Below, in pieces: positions 35,777 through 44,629 of a DNA stretch of 64,000 nucleotides. The translations under genes and the position numbers were made by a program. The notes beneath the pieces were generated by a model that ran no database searches, was not told the origin of the DNA, and was given only the letters and a program-made list of their open reading frames with translations. Within the stretch, counting starts at the first letter, position 1. Each line of letters begins with the position of its first letter. Origin of the DNA: Alkalicoccus daliensis (GTDB lineage: Bacteria; Bacillota; Bacilli; Bacillales; Salisediminibacteriaceae); assembly GCF_900103955.1 (NCBI RefSeq), contig NZ_FNIL01000001.1:682001-746000 (forward strand), in the 5' to 3' direction.

Positions 35777-36619
35777 TTATTTTATCATTGCTAATCCATT
35801 TAAAATCGTTTTCTTTTCTTCTAACGAAACAAAAGCACGCTGCTGAAATACATCGTAATTATTCGCTCTGGCTGAATGCAGAATACGTTCATAGAAGTGT
35901 GCTGCTGCCTGCACTGGTACTCTGGATGGCAGAGGATATAAATGCATATCCTTTAGTGCCTCTCGGTAAAACCCTTCAGCACAGCCTGCCAGATCCTCCC
36001 AAAGATGAATAAATGCTTGATTTACTATTCCTGCCGACAGCATAGATTCTGTATAGCCATGCTTTTTCATTAATTCTTCAGGCAGATACCTCCTGCCTTT
36101 TTCATAATCTTCTCCGATGTCCCGGAGTATATTCGTAATCTGCATTGCGTAACCAAGTTTCACCGCGCTTTCCCGGAGTTCCTTTGTTTTATCGGGCGCT
36201 AAAATCGGCAGGAGCATAAGACCAACTGTACTGGCTACATGATAGGAATAATCTAATACTTCACTTAACGTTTTGTACTTAGAATGATTTAAATCCATTT
36301 TTTGTCCTTGAAGCATTTCATAAAAAGGCTGCAAGTCCATTGGATATTTCTTGAAAGTATCTTTTAAGGCAATCCATAAAGGATCCTCAGTAATAAGTTC
36401 CCCATCTGCAAATTGATTAAGCTGCGTTTGAAAGTCTTCCAGTGATATATTTTCACTCGACTCCTCATCCACAATATCATCAGCCTGCCTGCAAAAAGCA
36501 TAAACGGCCCATACGGCCTGCCGCTTATGTTTCGGGAGATGGTGAAAAGCTTTTGCGAAAGTTTTTGAATTAGTTTCAATTATTCCCTTACAGTACTCAT
36601 AAGCCTGCTGTACATGCAT
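35777..36619 (-). CDS. crtM: 4,4'-diapophytoene (dehydrosqualene) synthase CrtM
   Basis: Trans-isoprenyl diphosphate synthase joining two farnesyl diphosphates into the C30 carotenoid precursor. The 280-residue protein has the first aspartate-rich motif DDIVDE (47-52), the second motif in NILRDIGED (163-171), and YLPEELM. C30 rather than C40 specificity is inferred from the neighbouring CrtN-family genes and from the lack of CrtB/CrtI-style context. It is the last gene of the minus-strand arm, 84 bases after the desaturase gene, with AAAGGAG upstream. Confidence 0.92.
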   Translation of the reverse strand: MHVQQAYEYCKGIIETNSKTFAKAFHHLPKHKRQAVWAVYAFCRQADDIVDEESSENISLEDFQTQLNQFADGELITEDPLWIALKDTFKKYPMDLQPFYEMLQGQKMDLNHSKYKTLSEVLDYSYHVASTVGLMLLPILAPDKTKELRESAVKLGYAMQITNILRDIGEDYEKGRRYLPEELMKKHGYTESMLSAGIVNQAFIHLWEDLAGCAEGFYREALKDMHLYPLPSRVPVQAAAHFYERILHSARANNYDVFQQRAFVSLEEKKTILNGLAMIK

Positions 36620-36703
36620 TGGCGTAACTCCTTTCTTCGGTTCGCCGCAAGATTTCAGTTTAAAAAAATAAAATACTTAACAAAATTTTACCATCAGTTC
36701 AGC

Positions 36704-38152
36704 TTAGTTGATAGTTACTTGCTCATCTTCTTTACGAAGCAGTTCAGAAAGTATTTTTGCTCCCTGCATAACTATGGGAATCCCTCCGCCAGGGTGCACT
36801 GATGCCCCTACAGCATAAACATTTTTATATGAAAAAGGCTTTATTTGAGGACGGAACACACCAGATTGCAATAAACTTGGCGCTATTCCGAAACTGCCGC
36901 CTTCAAACAAGTAATCAGCTTTAGCTTCATGAGGTGTCCTTATATGTTCCCATACAATTTTGTCCTGTAAATTATGATCTGTTCTTTGAATCAGCAGCTT
37001 TTTTATTTTTTCTGAATAAATTAAATAATCCTCTCTGGTAATATGCTCCGCAGCAGGTACCGGTACCAGGACGTAAGCAACCCCATGTCCTTGCGGCGCT
37101 AAAGTATCATCAATTAAAGATGGATTAAACACATAAAAAGCTGGGTCCTCATCCAATTTATTTTTTTTAAACAAATTCTCCATGTGGGTATCCAGACTCT
37201 CTCCCATAAAAAAATTATGAACGTGCTTTGTATTTATTTTATCGCTTAACCCGAAAAACATTAACAGACATCCTGAGGAAGGTTGAAAAGTTTTCTTCTG
37301 CTGGCCGGGCATAAGGTCTTTCATAAAGGGAAATTCTCCATTTAAGATGATTCGGTCTGCAGGAATATACTTATTTCGGGATACTATACCTGTGGCTTTA
37401 TCTTTCTCCGTTTTTACTTCAGTTACAAAAGCATGTGTATTTACTTTAATATTGCGTTCTTCTAAAGCTTCAGCAATGACTTCTGCAAGCTTTCCATATC
37501 CACCTTTTACATACCAAATTCCATGTGCATGCTCACTGAAAGGCACCAGGGAATATATTGCAGATGTCTGCAAGGGCGAACCACCGATATAAAGCGTTTG
37601 GAGCGAAAAAGCTTCCTGCAGCTTTATTGATTTAAAATATTTTTTTGCCTGCTTCCGCACACTCTGATATGCTTTCAGCTTCATTAAAATACTAATATTG
37701 GATTTTGTAAAAAAAGAACTTTTTTGTAAAAAAGCACGATCAAGAAAAGCAGGTTTTCCAGCCTCAAACCTTTGCTCCATATCTTTCATATATTTATGAA
37801 ATGAATCTGACTCTCCCGGAAAAATTCTTTCGATTTCTGCAGCCTGCTTCTTCCTGTCGCTCCATTTTAAAAGTGTTTCCCCACCTGGAAAATGAAGTGG
37901 ATATAGCGGATCAATACGCAGCATCTCAATTCTATTTTCCAGATTGAGATCTTTTAAGATGTCATTAATCATTTGAGGAAGAAGCACTACAGTAGGTCCT
38001 TCATCAATTTTGTAAGGGCCTCTGTTATGAAATGCAAGTCTGCCGCCGAGTTTCGGTTTAGCTTCATAAATTTCCACATCATGGCCTGCCTGTTTTTCAT
38101 AAAGTGCTGTAATCATGCCGCCGATTCCGCCGCCTACAATTATTGTTTTCAT
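36704..38152 (-). CDS. crtN: CrtN-family dehydrosqualene desaturase
   Basis: FAD-dependent desaturase expected to turn 4,4'-diapophytoene into diaponeurosporene or diapolycopene. The 482-residue protein has GGGIGGMITAL at the start, DEGPTVVLLP, and QTLYIGGSPLQTSAIYSLVP, which matches the CrtN QTLYIG segment. The C-terminal FAD motif is GASVHPGGGIPIVM. Of the three CrtN-like genes here this one most resembles Staphylococcus CrtN, so I assign the desaturase role to it. Its ATG overlaps the stop of the upstream CrtN-family gene (ATGA), and crtM follows. Confidence 0.86.
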   Translation of the reverse strand: MKTIIVGGGIGGMITALYEKQAGHDVEIYEAKPKLGGRLAFHNRGPYKIDEGPTVVLLPQMINDILKDLNLENRIEMLRIDPLYPLHFPGGETLLKWSDRKKQAAEIERIFPGESDSFHKYMKDMEQRFEAGKPAFLDRAFLQKSSFFTKSNISILMKLKAYQSVRKQAKKYFKSIKLQEAFSLQTLYIGGSPLQTSAIYSLVPFSEHAHGIWYVKGGYGKLAEVIAEALEERNIKVNTHAFVTEVKTEKDKATGIVSRNKYIPADRIILNGEFPFMKDLMPGQQKKTFQPSSGCLLMFFGLSDKINTKHVHNFFMGESLDTHMENLFKKNKLDEDPAFYVFNPSLIDDTLAPQGHGVAYVLVPVPAAEHITREDYLIYSEKIKKLLIQRTDHNLQDKIVWEHIRTPHEAKADYLFEGGSFGIAPSLLQSGVFRPQIKPFSYKNVYAVGASVHPGGGIPIVMQGAKILSELLRKEDEQVTIN

Positions 38153-39639
38153 GATGTCACTTTCCTTTTACCTGCTTTATGAATTAATTTAGCTGTTATT
38201 CGTGCTGACTCAAATATCGTAGGCAGTCCGCTCCCAGGATGCGTCCCGCCGCCCGTAAGCCAGAGACCTTTAATATCATCGAACTGGTTATGAGGACGAA
38301 AATACATCATTTGACCAAGGTTATGAGCCAGACTGAAGGTGGCTCCCTCATAAATGAACTTGTCTATTTCCCAGCCCTTTGGTGTAAGAATCCTCTCAAA
38401 TTCAATTCTTTCTTCCAAATCAGGAATACCTGCTTTTTCAGCTACTAATTTCATAACCAAATTCCGAAACTCTATCTGTTTATTTTCCCAGTCAATCCCA
38501 CTCATATTATTCGGCACTGGTGCCAGTATATAAAGAGCAGAGTTATTTTCCGGCGCCAGGGAGTCATCTGTTACAGAAGCATTATGAACGTAAATAGACG
38601 GATCCGTAGATAAATGTCCAAGTTTCATTATTTCTTCAACGTTTTTCTTATAATCATCTGCAAAGAAAACTGTATGATGATCCAAGTTTATTTTTCCTTT
38701 TACTCCTGCATAAATCATAAAAGTGGAACATGAATATTTTTTTTGAGAAAGCTTTTCATCTTTGTATTTTTTTCTGTGATCATCATCTATCAAGTGCTGC
38801 ATACTGTGCGCAAAGTCAGAATTCATAATAATATGATCTGCTTCAATTTCTTCTCCGCTATCCAGCCGCAGCCCTGAAGCTTTACCATTCTCAATATGAA
38901 TTTTGGAAACTCCTGTATTCAGGTGAATGGAAGTATTATGCTCTTCCGCAACTTTTGCCATAGCTTTAGTAATTTGATTCATTCCTCCCCTGGGGTGGTA
39001 AACTCCGTATTCATGCTCCATAAAGGAGAGAATGCTGAAAGCGCCCGGACAGTCCCAAGGAGACATTCCTAAGTATTTGGATTGAAACGTAAATGAAAGC
39101 TTTAATCGTTCATCTGAAAAATATTTAGATAATACATCATATAAAGATTTTCCGATTTCAAGCTCAGGAAGTGCTTTCAGACTTCTTAAGCGGATATAAT
39201 CAAACAAGGAAGCATGCTCCTGCTGCAGAATTGGAGAAAGTACTGCTAATTTTTTTCTTGTGTCCTTCATGAATTTTTTATATTCTGGACCGCTCCCCGG
39301 AAAATGTCTTTCTATTTCATTAAACATTGTAACTTCATCGCTGCTTGCATTTATTTCTAAATCCTTGAATTTAAGAGTATACATAGGGTCAAGCCTGATG
39401 AGGTCAAGGTAATCACCCATTTTTCTTCCGCTTTGTTCAAAAACTTCTTCGAGAATGTGGGGCATACTAAAAAAAGTCGGGCCTAGGTCAAACGTATAAC
39501 CGTTTTCTGAGAAGGAAGAAGTTCTTCCGCCTATATATGATTGCTTTTCGTAAATTGAAACTTTGTATCCCTGCGAGGATAAAATCATTGCAGCTGCCAG
39601 TCCGCCTGGGCCTGCGCCGATAACTGCCACTTGTGTCAT
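38149..39639 (-). CDS. Second CrtN-family carotenoid oxidoreductase (CrtNb/CrtNc type)
   Basis: FAD-dependent phytoene-desaturase-family enzyme of 496 residues. Motifs are IGAGPGGLAAA, FDLGPTFFSMP, SKYLGMSPWDCPGAFS, and the C-terminal TGGGTHPGSGLPTIFES. In C30 carotenoid producers such paralogues oxidise the terminal methyl to aldehyde or carboxyl, or add further desaturation. I cannot tell which from sequence alone. I chose the ATG at 39639 (AGAAGG upstream) over a start 54 bases earlier. First gene of the minus-strand arm, translationally coupled to crtN. Confidence 0.85.
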   Translation of the reverse strand: MTQVAVIGAGPGGLAAAMILSSQGYKVSIYEKQSYIGGRTSSFSENGYTFDLGPTFFSMPHILEEVFEQSGRKMGDYLDLIRLDPMYTLKFKDLEINASSDEVTMFNEIERHFPGSGPEYKKFMKDTRKKLAVLSPILQQEHASLFDYIRLRSLKALPELEIGKSLYDVLSKYFSDERLKLSFTFQSKYLGMSPWDCPGAFSILSFMEHEYGVYHPRGGMNQITKAMAKVAEEHNTSIHLNTGVSKIHIENGKASGLRLDSGEEIEADHIIMNSDFAHSMQHLIDDDHRKKYKDEKLSQKKYSCSTFMIYAGVKGKINLDHHTVFFADDYKKNVEEIMKLGHLSTDPSIYVHNASVTDDSLAPENNSALYILAPVPNNMSGIDWENKQIEFRNLVMKLVAEKAGIPDLEERIEFERILTPKGWEIDKFIYEGATFSLAHNLGQMMYFRPHNQFDDIKGLWLTGGGTHPGSGLPTIFESARITAKLIHKAGKRKVTS

Positions 39640-39771
39640 TTTTAAGCACCTTCTTTCTTGATTACAGGCTCCATCAATACATAATATATTCAAATTTAGT
39701 TAAACAATAATTGTATAACTCTTGTATGAGTTTTATCGTACCATAAAACCCTTTTATTTTCCGCATAAAAT

Positions 39772-39793
39772 GCCCGGCCATTTTTGGCCGGGC
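39772..39793 (-). terminator. Terminator after the O-methyltransferase-like gene
   Basis: GCCCGGCCA / TGGCCGGGC 9-bp stem, 4-nt loop, minus-strand tail TTTTA. Confidence 0.82.
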
Positions 39794-39798
39794 TTGAT

Positions 39799-40797
39799 TT
39801 AATTAACCTTCTTCAGCGTCACCAGATACCATCCGCCTTCTCTGATTAAAGGTTTCATTTCTTTCACTGAAAATCCTGCAGCATCTGCATCCTTCTCTAA
39901 TTCTTCTGGAGAAGGAAGCGGATAAAGATTTGCATGTGCTGTCATAAATGTATTGAATGCTGTGGTGAAGGCAGCACCATATTTTGCTTTAACCAGCGGA
40001 GATATAATCGTAACAGAGCCTTTACTGGATAAAGCATTATTAAACTTTTTAAATAAACCAACTCTATCTTCCGGCTTAAAATAATACAGCAGATTATGAG
40101 CCATAAGCATATCGGTCTTCCCTTCAAACTTATTAAGGAATTCTACTATATCGCCTTGAATAATGTTTATTTGATCGCCATGTTTTTCCTTTGCATTCTT
40201 AACTACTTCTTCGCTTAATTCCACTCCAGTAAGTTCGATCCTTGGAAATTTATTATTGATGGACTTTAAATAACCGCCTAGTCCACTTCCTAAATCTATA
40301 ATACTGGAAGGTTTTTCCTTCTTCACCCATTTTAATATAGGATTGACAGCTGCTTTTTCAAGCAGCGTTGAAGTCTCTGCTACTATTTGGGCAAACTTGT
40401 CTGACATATATGTAATTCTTTCATCAGACACCAATATTTCCGGATATTCCAACAGTGTAGGTATATGAAGTTCCATCATTTCGCTCAGTAAAATACCAAC
40501 TGACTCGGAACTGTTTTTAGAAGCATACTTAACCAGCCTTCTTTTCGATTTATATTGGTTCTTTTTTGTTTCTTTTAAGTGACCGACTACTACTCCGACA
40601 TCTACCCACCGCTGCAGGAGATCAGGTGATAGCTGTCTTGTTTCTGCTACACTTTTTACTTCTGCAGATTTTTTAAAGCTGTCAAATAGGTCCATTTTAT
40701 AGCCTACGTGCGCATGCCAAGTTTGTAAAAAATTTTCATTTGTTTTCATCCAATTGCGCGCCTGCAGAACACGTTGTAATTCGCTCAAACTGCTCAC
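39799..40797 (-). CDS. SAM-dependent methyltransferase with N-terminal helical domain
   Basis: Class I methyltransferase. An N-terminal helical, winged-helix-like region (about residues 1-140) precedes a Rossmann domain with SAM motif I IIDLGSGLGGYL, acidic E in LTGVELSEE, and motif IV-like DMLMAHNLLYYF. The two-part layout resembles the O-methyltransferase group that includes hydroxyneurosporene methyltransferase CrtF. Lying directly upstream of the carotenoid minus arm, though with its own terminator, it could methylate a carotenoid carboxyl or hydroxyl. That role is inference, and another small-molecule substrate is possible. Confidence 0.8.
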   Translation of the reverse strand: MSSLSELQRVLQARNWMKTNENFLQTWHAHVGYKMDLFDSFKKSAEVKSVAETRQLSPDLLQRWVDVGVVVGHLKETKKNQYKSKRRLVKYASKNSSESVGILLSEMMELHIPTLLEYPEILVSDERITYMSDKFAQIVAETSTLLEKAAVNPILKWVKKEKPSSIIDLGSGLGGYLKSINNKFPRIELTGVELSEEVVKNAKEKHGDQINIIQGDIVEFLNKFEGKTDMLMAHNLLYYFKPEDRVGLFKKFNNALSSKGSVTIISPLVKAKYGAAFTTAFNTFMTAHANLYPLPSPEELEKDADAAGFSVKEMKPLIREGGWYLVTLKKVN

Positions 40798-40866
40798 CTT
40801 CCCATTTCATAAAATGTTAATCAATGTAATCTACATTCCCTGGAAAAGGATTTTTAAACTGTTCAG

Positions 40867-41337
40867 TTATGTCAAATGATGTTTTTGCTGTATATATTTT
40901 AATAATGCTGTGCAGCCTTTTTGTATAAGTTCATAAGTTTCATTGAAATCGCCAGTAAAATACGGATCAGGTATATCTATTATTTCGGTATCCGTCACAA
41001 AATCGAGCAGACGGAAGATTTCTGGAGATGCGTCTGGCTTCCTCATTTGATGCAAAAAACCTATATTAGCTGCATCCATGCCAATTAAGTAGTCAGCTTC
41101 ATAATCTTGAATTGTAATCTGTCTCGCAGTAAGACCCTCGGGGCTTAATTTATTATTCAAAAGAATTTTTACAGTTTCTTCATGAGGAGGAAGGCCAGTA
41201 TGCCAGTCCCCGGTTCCTGCTGAATCCACAGTTATATGTTTATCCAAACCGTTCGTTTCTATTAATTCATTCATAATTACTTCTGCCATTGGAGAACGGC
41301 ATATATTTCCCAGGCAAACGAAAAGTACTTTAATCAT
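40867..41337 (-). CDS. Low-molecular-weight protein tyrosine phosphatase
   Basis: Cysteine phosphatase of 156 residues. The P-loop CLGNICRS (C8 nucleophile, R14) is at the N-terminus, and the catalytic aspartate D124 lies in DIPDPYF. B. subtilis has two such enzymes, YfkJ and YwlE; YwlE is a protein arginine phosphatase marked by a Thr in the P-loop (CTGNTCRS). The Ile here favours a tyrosine phosphatase (YfkJ type). Cotranscribed with the upstream SDR gene across a 37-base gap. Confidence 0.9.
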   Translation of the reverse strand: MIKVLFVCLGNICRSPMAEVIMNELIETNGLDKHITVDSAGTGDWHTGLPPHEETVKILLNNKLSPEGLTARQITIQDYEADYLIGMDAANIGFLHQMRKPDASPEIFRLLDFVTDTEIIDIPDPYFTGDFNETYELIQKGCTALLKYIQQKHHLT

Positions 41338-41374
41338 TCTGCACCTTCTTTCCCAGATAATCTTCCGTATCTAT

Positions 41375-42169
41375 TTATTTTTTTCTGAACTGACTTCCTG
41401 CTGCCCACTCTACTATTTTAGGTGCTGTCTGGTATGCGATGGCAGCAATCCCCATCCACACAGGTAAATTTATTTCTCGTTTCGGTTTGTAAAGCAGATT
41501 AATAGTTTTTGCTGCTACTTTTTCTGACTGCATCATAATTTTTGATACGCTTTTTTTATAAGTACCTTCTTTATCAGCTCTGTCAAAAAAACTTGTTTCT
41601 ATCGGACCGGGGTTTACCGTACTAACTTTAATTCCCTGCTGAGCTACTTCCATTCTCAAAGCGTTTGCAAATCCTATAACAGCGTGCTTGGAAGCGGAAT
41701 AGCCACTTGATTTTGGTGTTGCCATTTTACCAGCAATAGAACCAATAAAAATAATATGACCTTGTTGATTTTTCAGCATTCCGGGAAGTACAGCTTTCAC
41801 CGCAGCTATTCCACCAATTACATTTACTTTCATCATTTCTTCAATATCCTGGATTGATGCATTATTCACGTAATCGAAAATTCCAAATCCTGCATTATTA
41901 ATAAGAACATCGATTTTTCCCATATGCGTCTCGATCTCTTGAAAAACATCATATACATTTTCAAAATCACTTATATCAATCGGATAACAGGGGGCATAAA
42001 TTGAGGTTTCCTCCTGGATTCTGGCAGATAAAGCTTTTAATTTATTTTCTCGCCGCGCCAGAAGTACTGGGATTCCGCCCCTGTGAGCAGTCTCTAAAGC
42101 CATTTCTTCACCGAGACCGCTTGAAGCTCCAGTAATTACTACAATTTTTTCACTGAGATTTTTTTTCAT
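41375..42169 (-). CDS. yqjQ: Short-chain dehydrogenase, YqjQ-like
   Basis: Classical SDR of 264 residues with TGASSGLGEEM, NNAGFG and catalytic YSASK after GSIAG. The C-terminus has a hydrophobic patch (VWMGIAAIAY), seen in membrane-associated SDRs of the YqjQ/DltE-like group. Substrate unknown. Its position beside proI (yqjO) agrees with the yqjO-yqjP-yqjQ order of B. subtilis, with yqjP missing here; the symbol rests on that context. Followed by the phosphatase gene. Confidence 0.85.
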   Translation of the reverse strand: MKKNLSEKIVVITGASSGLGEEMALETAHRGGIPVLLARRENKLKALSARIQEETSIYAPCYPIDISDFENVYDVFQEIETHMGKIDVLINNAGFGIFDYVNNASIQDIEEMMKVNVIGGIAAVKAVLPGMLKNQQGHIIFIGSIAGKMATPKSSGYSASKHAVIGFANALRMEVAQQGIKVSTVNPGPIETSFFDRADKEGTYKKSVSKIMMQSEKVAAKTINLLYKPKREINLPVWMGIAAIAYQTAPKIVEWAAGSQFRKK

Positions 42170-42653
42170 TCTGCACCTTCTTCTAAAATAAATAATTAAT
42201 TTTGTTAACGCTAAAAAGAAAAATTATTAAGATAGTACCTCTAATTGAAACGTTTTCTGAATTAAGTTGACATAAGCAGCCGTAACACAGATAATAGATT
42301 TAATTTTCATTTCCAGCTGGCTCTTATTTAGATATTATGGTTTTGATAGCCTGTTTTGTTTTAAAAAATAACAAGCCTGTTGATTATCTATTCATTTGAA
42401 ATAATCTGGGTATAAAATGCTTTATTGCGATGTCTGAGATTTCTATTTCTTCGCCTGGCGTAGAGAAAGCTTTCGGTTAGAAGTGTCCTTCTTATGAATG
42501 GTTTCCTTTCGTCATTCGTGACTCACCTATTAAATTTATAAGAGCTGAAGACGAACTGGTATCAAATGAGGCAATCAAAATCTTCTGCATTATAAATTAT
42601 TATATAACTCTGCTGTATCTACTAACAAGGCAAAAGAGAAAGGAACGGATAAA
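42170..42653. other. Long leader and intergenic region before proI
   Basis: About 480 bases with a strong plus-strand promoter at 42267-42295, hence a predicted 350-base untranslated leader before proI. No T-box motif, no known riboswitch, no U-tailed terminator and no family-like open frame recognised. Confidence 0.5.
42267..42295 (+). promoter_or_regulatory. Sigma-A promoter upstream of proI
   Basis: TTGACA, 17-bp spacer, GATAAT. Eleven of twelve consensus positions. Start expected near 42302. Confidence 0.65.
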
Positions 42654-43478
42654 ATGAAAATAACTATGATCGGCGCCGGCTCTATGGCTGAAGCTTTAAT
42701 TGCAGGATGGGTAAAAGAAGGTTCGCTCAACCCTGCGGAGATATTTGTAACAAATCGAGAGGATAACAGCAGATTAAACCAATTAAAAGATCACTACCGA
42801 GTAAGTATTTCACGGGATATTTTAGAGCTTACTGATAAAACAGATATAGTTATCCTCTCCTGTAAGCCTAAAGACTGGGAATCTGCTTTAAAACCACTTA
42901 TTCCTCATCTAAATGAAAAAACTATGATTGCTTCTGTAATGGCCGGGGTCACTATTACTTCAATAGAAGAATTGGTACCTGTTTCTCCAGTCATTCGTAC
43001 GATGCCAAATACTTCGGCAGCTGTACTTGCTTCCATGACATCCATCTCATACGGAGCTCAGGTAAGTTCCTCTCAAAAAGCAGCTGTAGAATCTTTATTT
43101 AGTTATATTGGAGAAACTGCAGTTCTCGAAGAAACAATGATGGATGCGGTAACTGCTCTCACTGGAACTGGGCCGGCTTATATATATTATTTAATGGAGT
43201 CCATGGAAAAGGCTGCAGCCAACATTGGTGTCCCAGCCCATATAGGGCGTGACCTGGTGGCCCAGACACTAATAGGAGCGAGCAGAAGAGTTCAGGAAGA
43301 AGAATCTACGCCAGCAGAACTTTATAAGCAGATAATGAGTCCTGGAGGAACTACGGAAGCAGGATTTGATGTTTTGAAAGAAAGACAGGTACAGGAAGCT
43401 ATAATCGACTGCATAGGAAGTGCTTATGAGAGGTCTCAGCAACTTGGAAAAGGAAAAACTTCTCTTAAGCAGAGATAG
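42654..43478 (+). CDS. proI: Pyrroline-5-carboxylate reductase
   Basis: NAD(P)H-dependent last step of proline synthesis, relevant to osmoadaptation in a halophile. The 274-residue protein has the N-terminal Rossmann motif GAGSMAEALIAGW and the P5CR signature TALTGTGPAYIYYLMES with a downstream SPGGTTEAG motif. The closest named gene by neighbourhood is B. subtilis proI (yqjO), because yqjQ lies on the other side; proC or proG would be the alternatives. GAGAAAGGA precedes the ATG. Confidence 0.92.
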   Translation: MKITMIGAGSMAEALIAGWVKEGSLNPAEIFVTNREDNSRLNQLKDHYRVSISRDILELTDKTDIVILSCKPKDWESALKPLIPHLNEKTMIASVMAGVTITSIEELVPVSPVIRTMPNTSAAVLASMTSISYGAQVSSSQKAAVESLFSYIGETAVLEETMMDAVTALTGTGPAYIYYLMESMEKAAANIGVPAHIGRDLVAQTLIGASRRVQEEESTPAELYKQIMSPGGTTEAGFDVLKERQVQEAIIDCIGSAYERSQQLGKGKTSLKQR

Positions 43479-43504
43479 CAAGTTTCATTTATATTATTGA
43501 ACGG

Positions 43505-43526
43505 CGGCAGTTAATTATTGCTGCCG
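43505..43526 (+). terminator. Terminator after proI
   Basis: CGGCAG / CTGCCG stem with a 10-nt loop, extended by G-U pairs, then TTATTTATT. Confidence 0.55.
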
Positions 43527-43706
43527 TTATTTATTAGGAGCAATCAAATGATTTGGTATAAAATCTCAGCCCGGACATATATATAGTATATTTCCTGCGT
43601 AAAGAGATTAATTCCTAAAGCTTTTTCTTTCTCCATCCATCTATTTTTAGTAGAATGGATAAAGCATGAGAATACTGATATCCAGAAAGGTCAGGTACGA
43701 ATACAT

Positions 43707-44525
43707 ATGGCAAGTTTAACTTCGAAATGGAGAAAGAAAATAGTCACTCTTGTTGACCATAATATATTTATGTATACCATATTGACTTTGATATTATTTA
43801 ATGCCGTTATAGTAGGAATTGAAACATACCCGGGAGTTTACGAAAACAATCAGATGTTATTTTTTACTCTTGATAGAATACTCTTGTGGATATTTACAGT
43901 GGAAATTGCACTACGAATGCTGGCTTCAAATTCTATTAAACACTTTTTTTCCAACGGCTGGAACTGGTTTGATTTTCTTATCGTTGCAGCAAGCCACATT
44001 TTTGTAGGCGGGCAATTTGTTACTGTGCTCCGAATTTTAAGGGTTTTAAGAGTTTTCCGAACCATTTCTATCGTCCCCAGCCTGCGCAGGCTGGTGGATG
44101 CACTGCTGATGACGATTCCTGCGCTGGGTAACATCATGCTTCTGATGAGTATTATCTTTTACATTTTTGCTGTAATAGGAACAATGCTGTTTCAGAACAT
44201 TGCCCCTGAATATTTTGGAAACCTTCAGCTCTCTCTGCTGACGCTGTTTCAGGTGGTTACCCTGGAGTCCTGGGCTTCTCAGGTGATGAGACCAATTTTT
44301 GAGCAGGTATGGTGGTCGTGGATTTATTTTGTTGGCTTTGTGCTTGTTGGTACATTCGTTGTTTTCAACCTTTTTATCGGGGTTATTGTTAATAATGTTG
44401 AAAAAGCTGAAAATGAGGAAAAAGAAAAAGAGGCAGCAGCAAAAGAAGCTGAAACAAAAGATCAAATCCTCAAACTGCGTGAAGAAATTGGAGAGTTAAA
44501 AGATATGATGAGAGAAAAAAACTAA
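43707..44525 (+). CDS. Voltage-gated sodium channel, NaChBac (NavBac) family
   Basis: Six-segment voltage-gated cation channel subunit that assembles as a tetramer. S1-S4 occupy about residues 18-130, with S4 arginines R109, R112, R115 and R118 at every third position. The pore follows with selectivity filter TLESWAS (185-191), identical to that of NaChBac, then S6. The tail from about 229 is a charged coiled coil. Length 272 is typical. In alkaliphilic bacilli the channel supports sodium influx for motility, chemotaxis and pH homeostasis. It stands alone upstream of tnrA. Confidence 0.95.
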   Translation: MASLTSKWRKKIVTLVDHNIFMYTILTLILFNAVIVGIETYPGVYENNQMLFFTLDRILLWIFTVEIALRMLASNSIKHFFSNGWNWFDFLIVAASHIFVGGQFVTVLRILRVLRVFRTISIVPSLRRLVDALLMTIPALGNIMLLMSIIFYIFAVIGTMLFQNIAPEYFGNLQLSLLTLFQVVTLESWASQVMRPIFEQVWWSWIYFVGFVLVGTFVVFNLFIGVIVNNVEKAENEEKEKEAAAKEAETKDQILKLREEIGELKDMMREKN

Positions 44526-44538
44526 CCTCCAGTAATTA

Positions 44539-44555
44539 TGTTAGATTATCTAACA
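44539..44555. promoter_or_regulatory. TnrA box upstream of tnrA
   Basis: TGTTAGATTATCTAACA fits the TnrA/GlnR consensus TGTNAN7TNACA in every fixed position. Its centre is about 50 bases before the start expected from a TATAGT -10 at 44585-44590. Confidence 0.8.
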
Positions 44556-44629
44556 ATTTATCCCGCCTTATAATCCTATCGTGGTATAGTATAAAAAACG
44601 CCATTGCATTGGGAAGGACGGGGATTTCT

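Noticed and set aside
44046-44465. A 139-codon frame antisense to the sodium channel
   Set aside because: It mirrors the coiled-coil and S4 codons of the channel gene on the other strand and has a Phe- and Asn-rich shadow composition.
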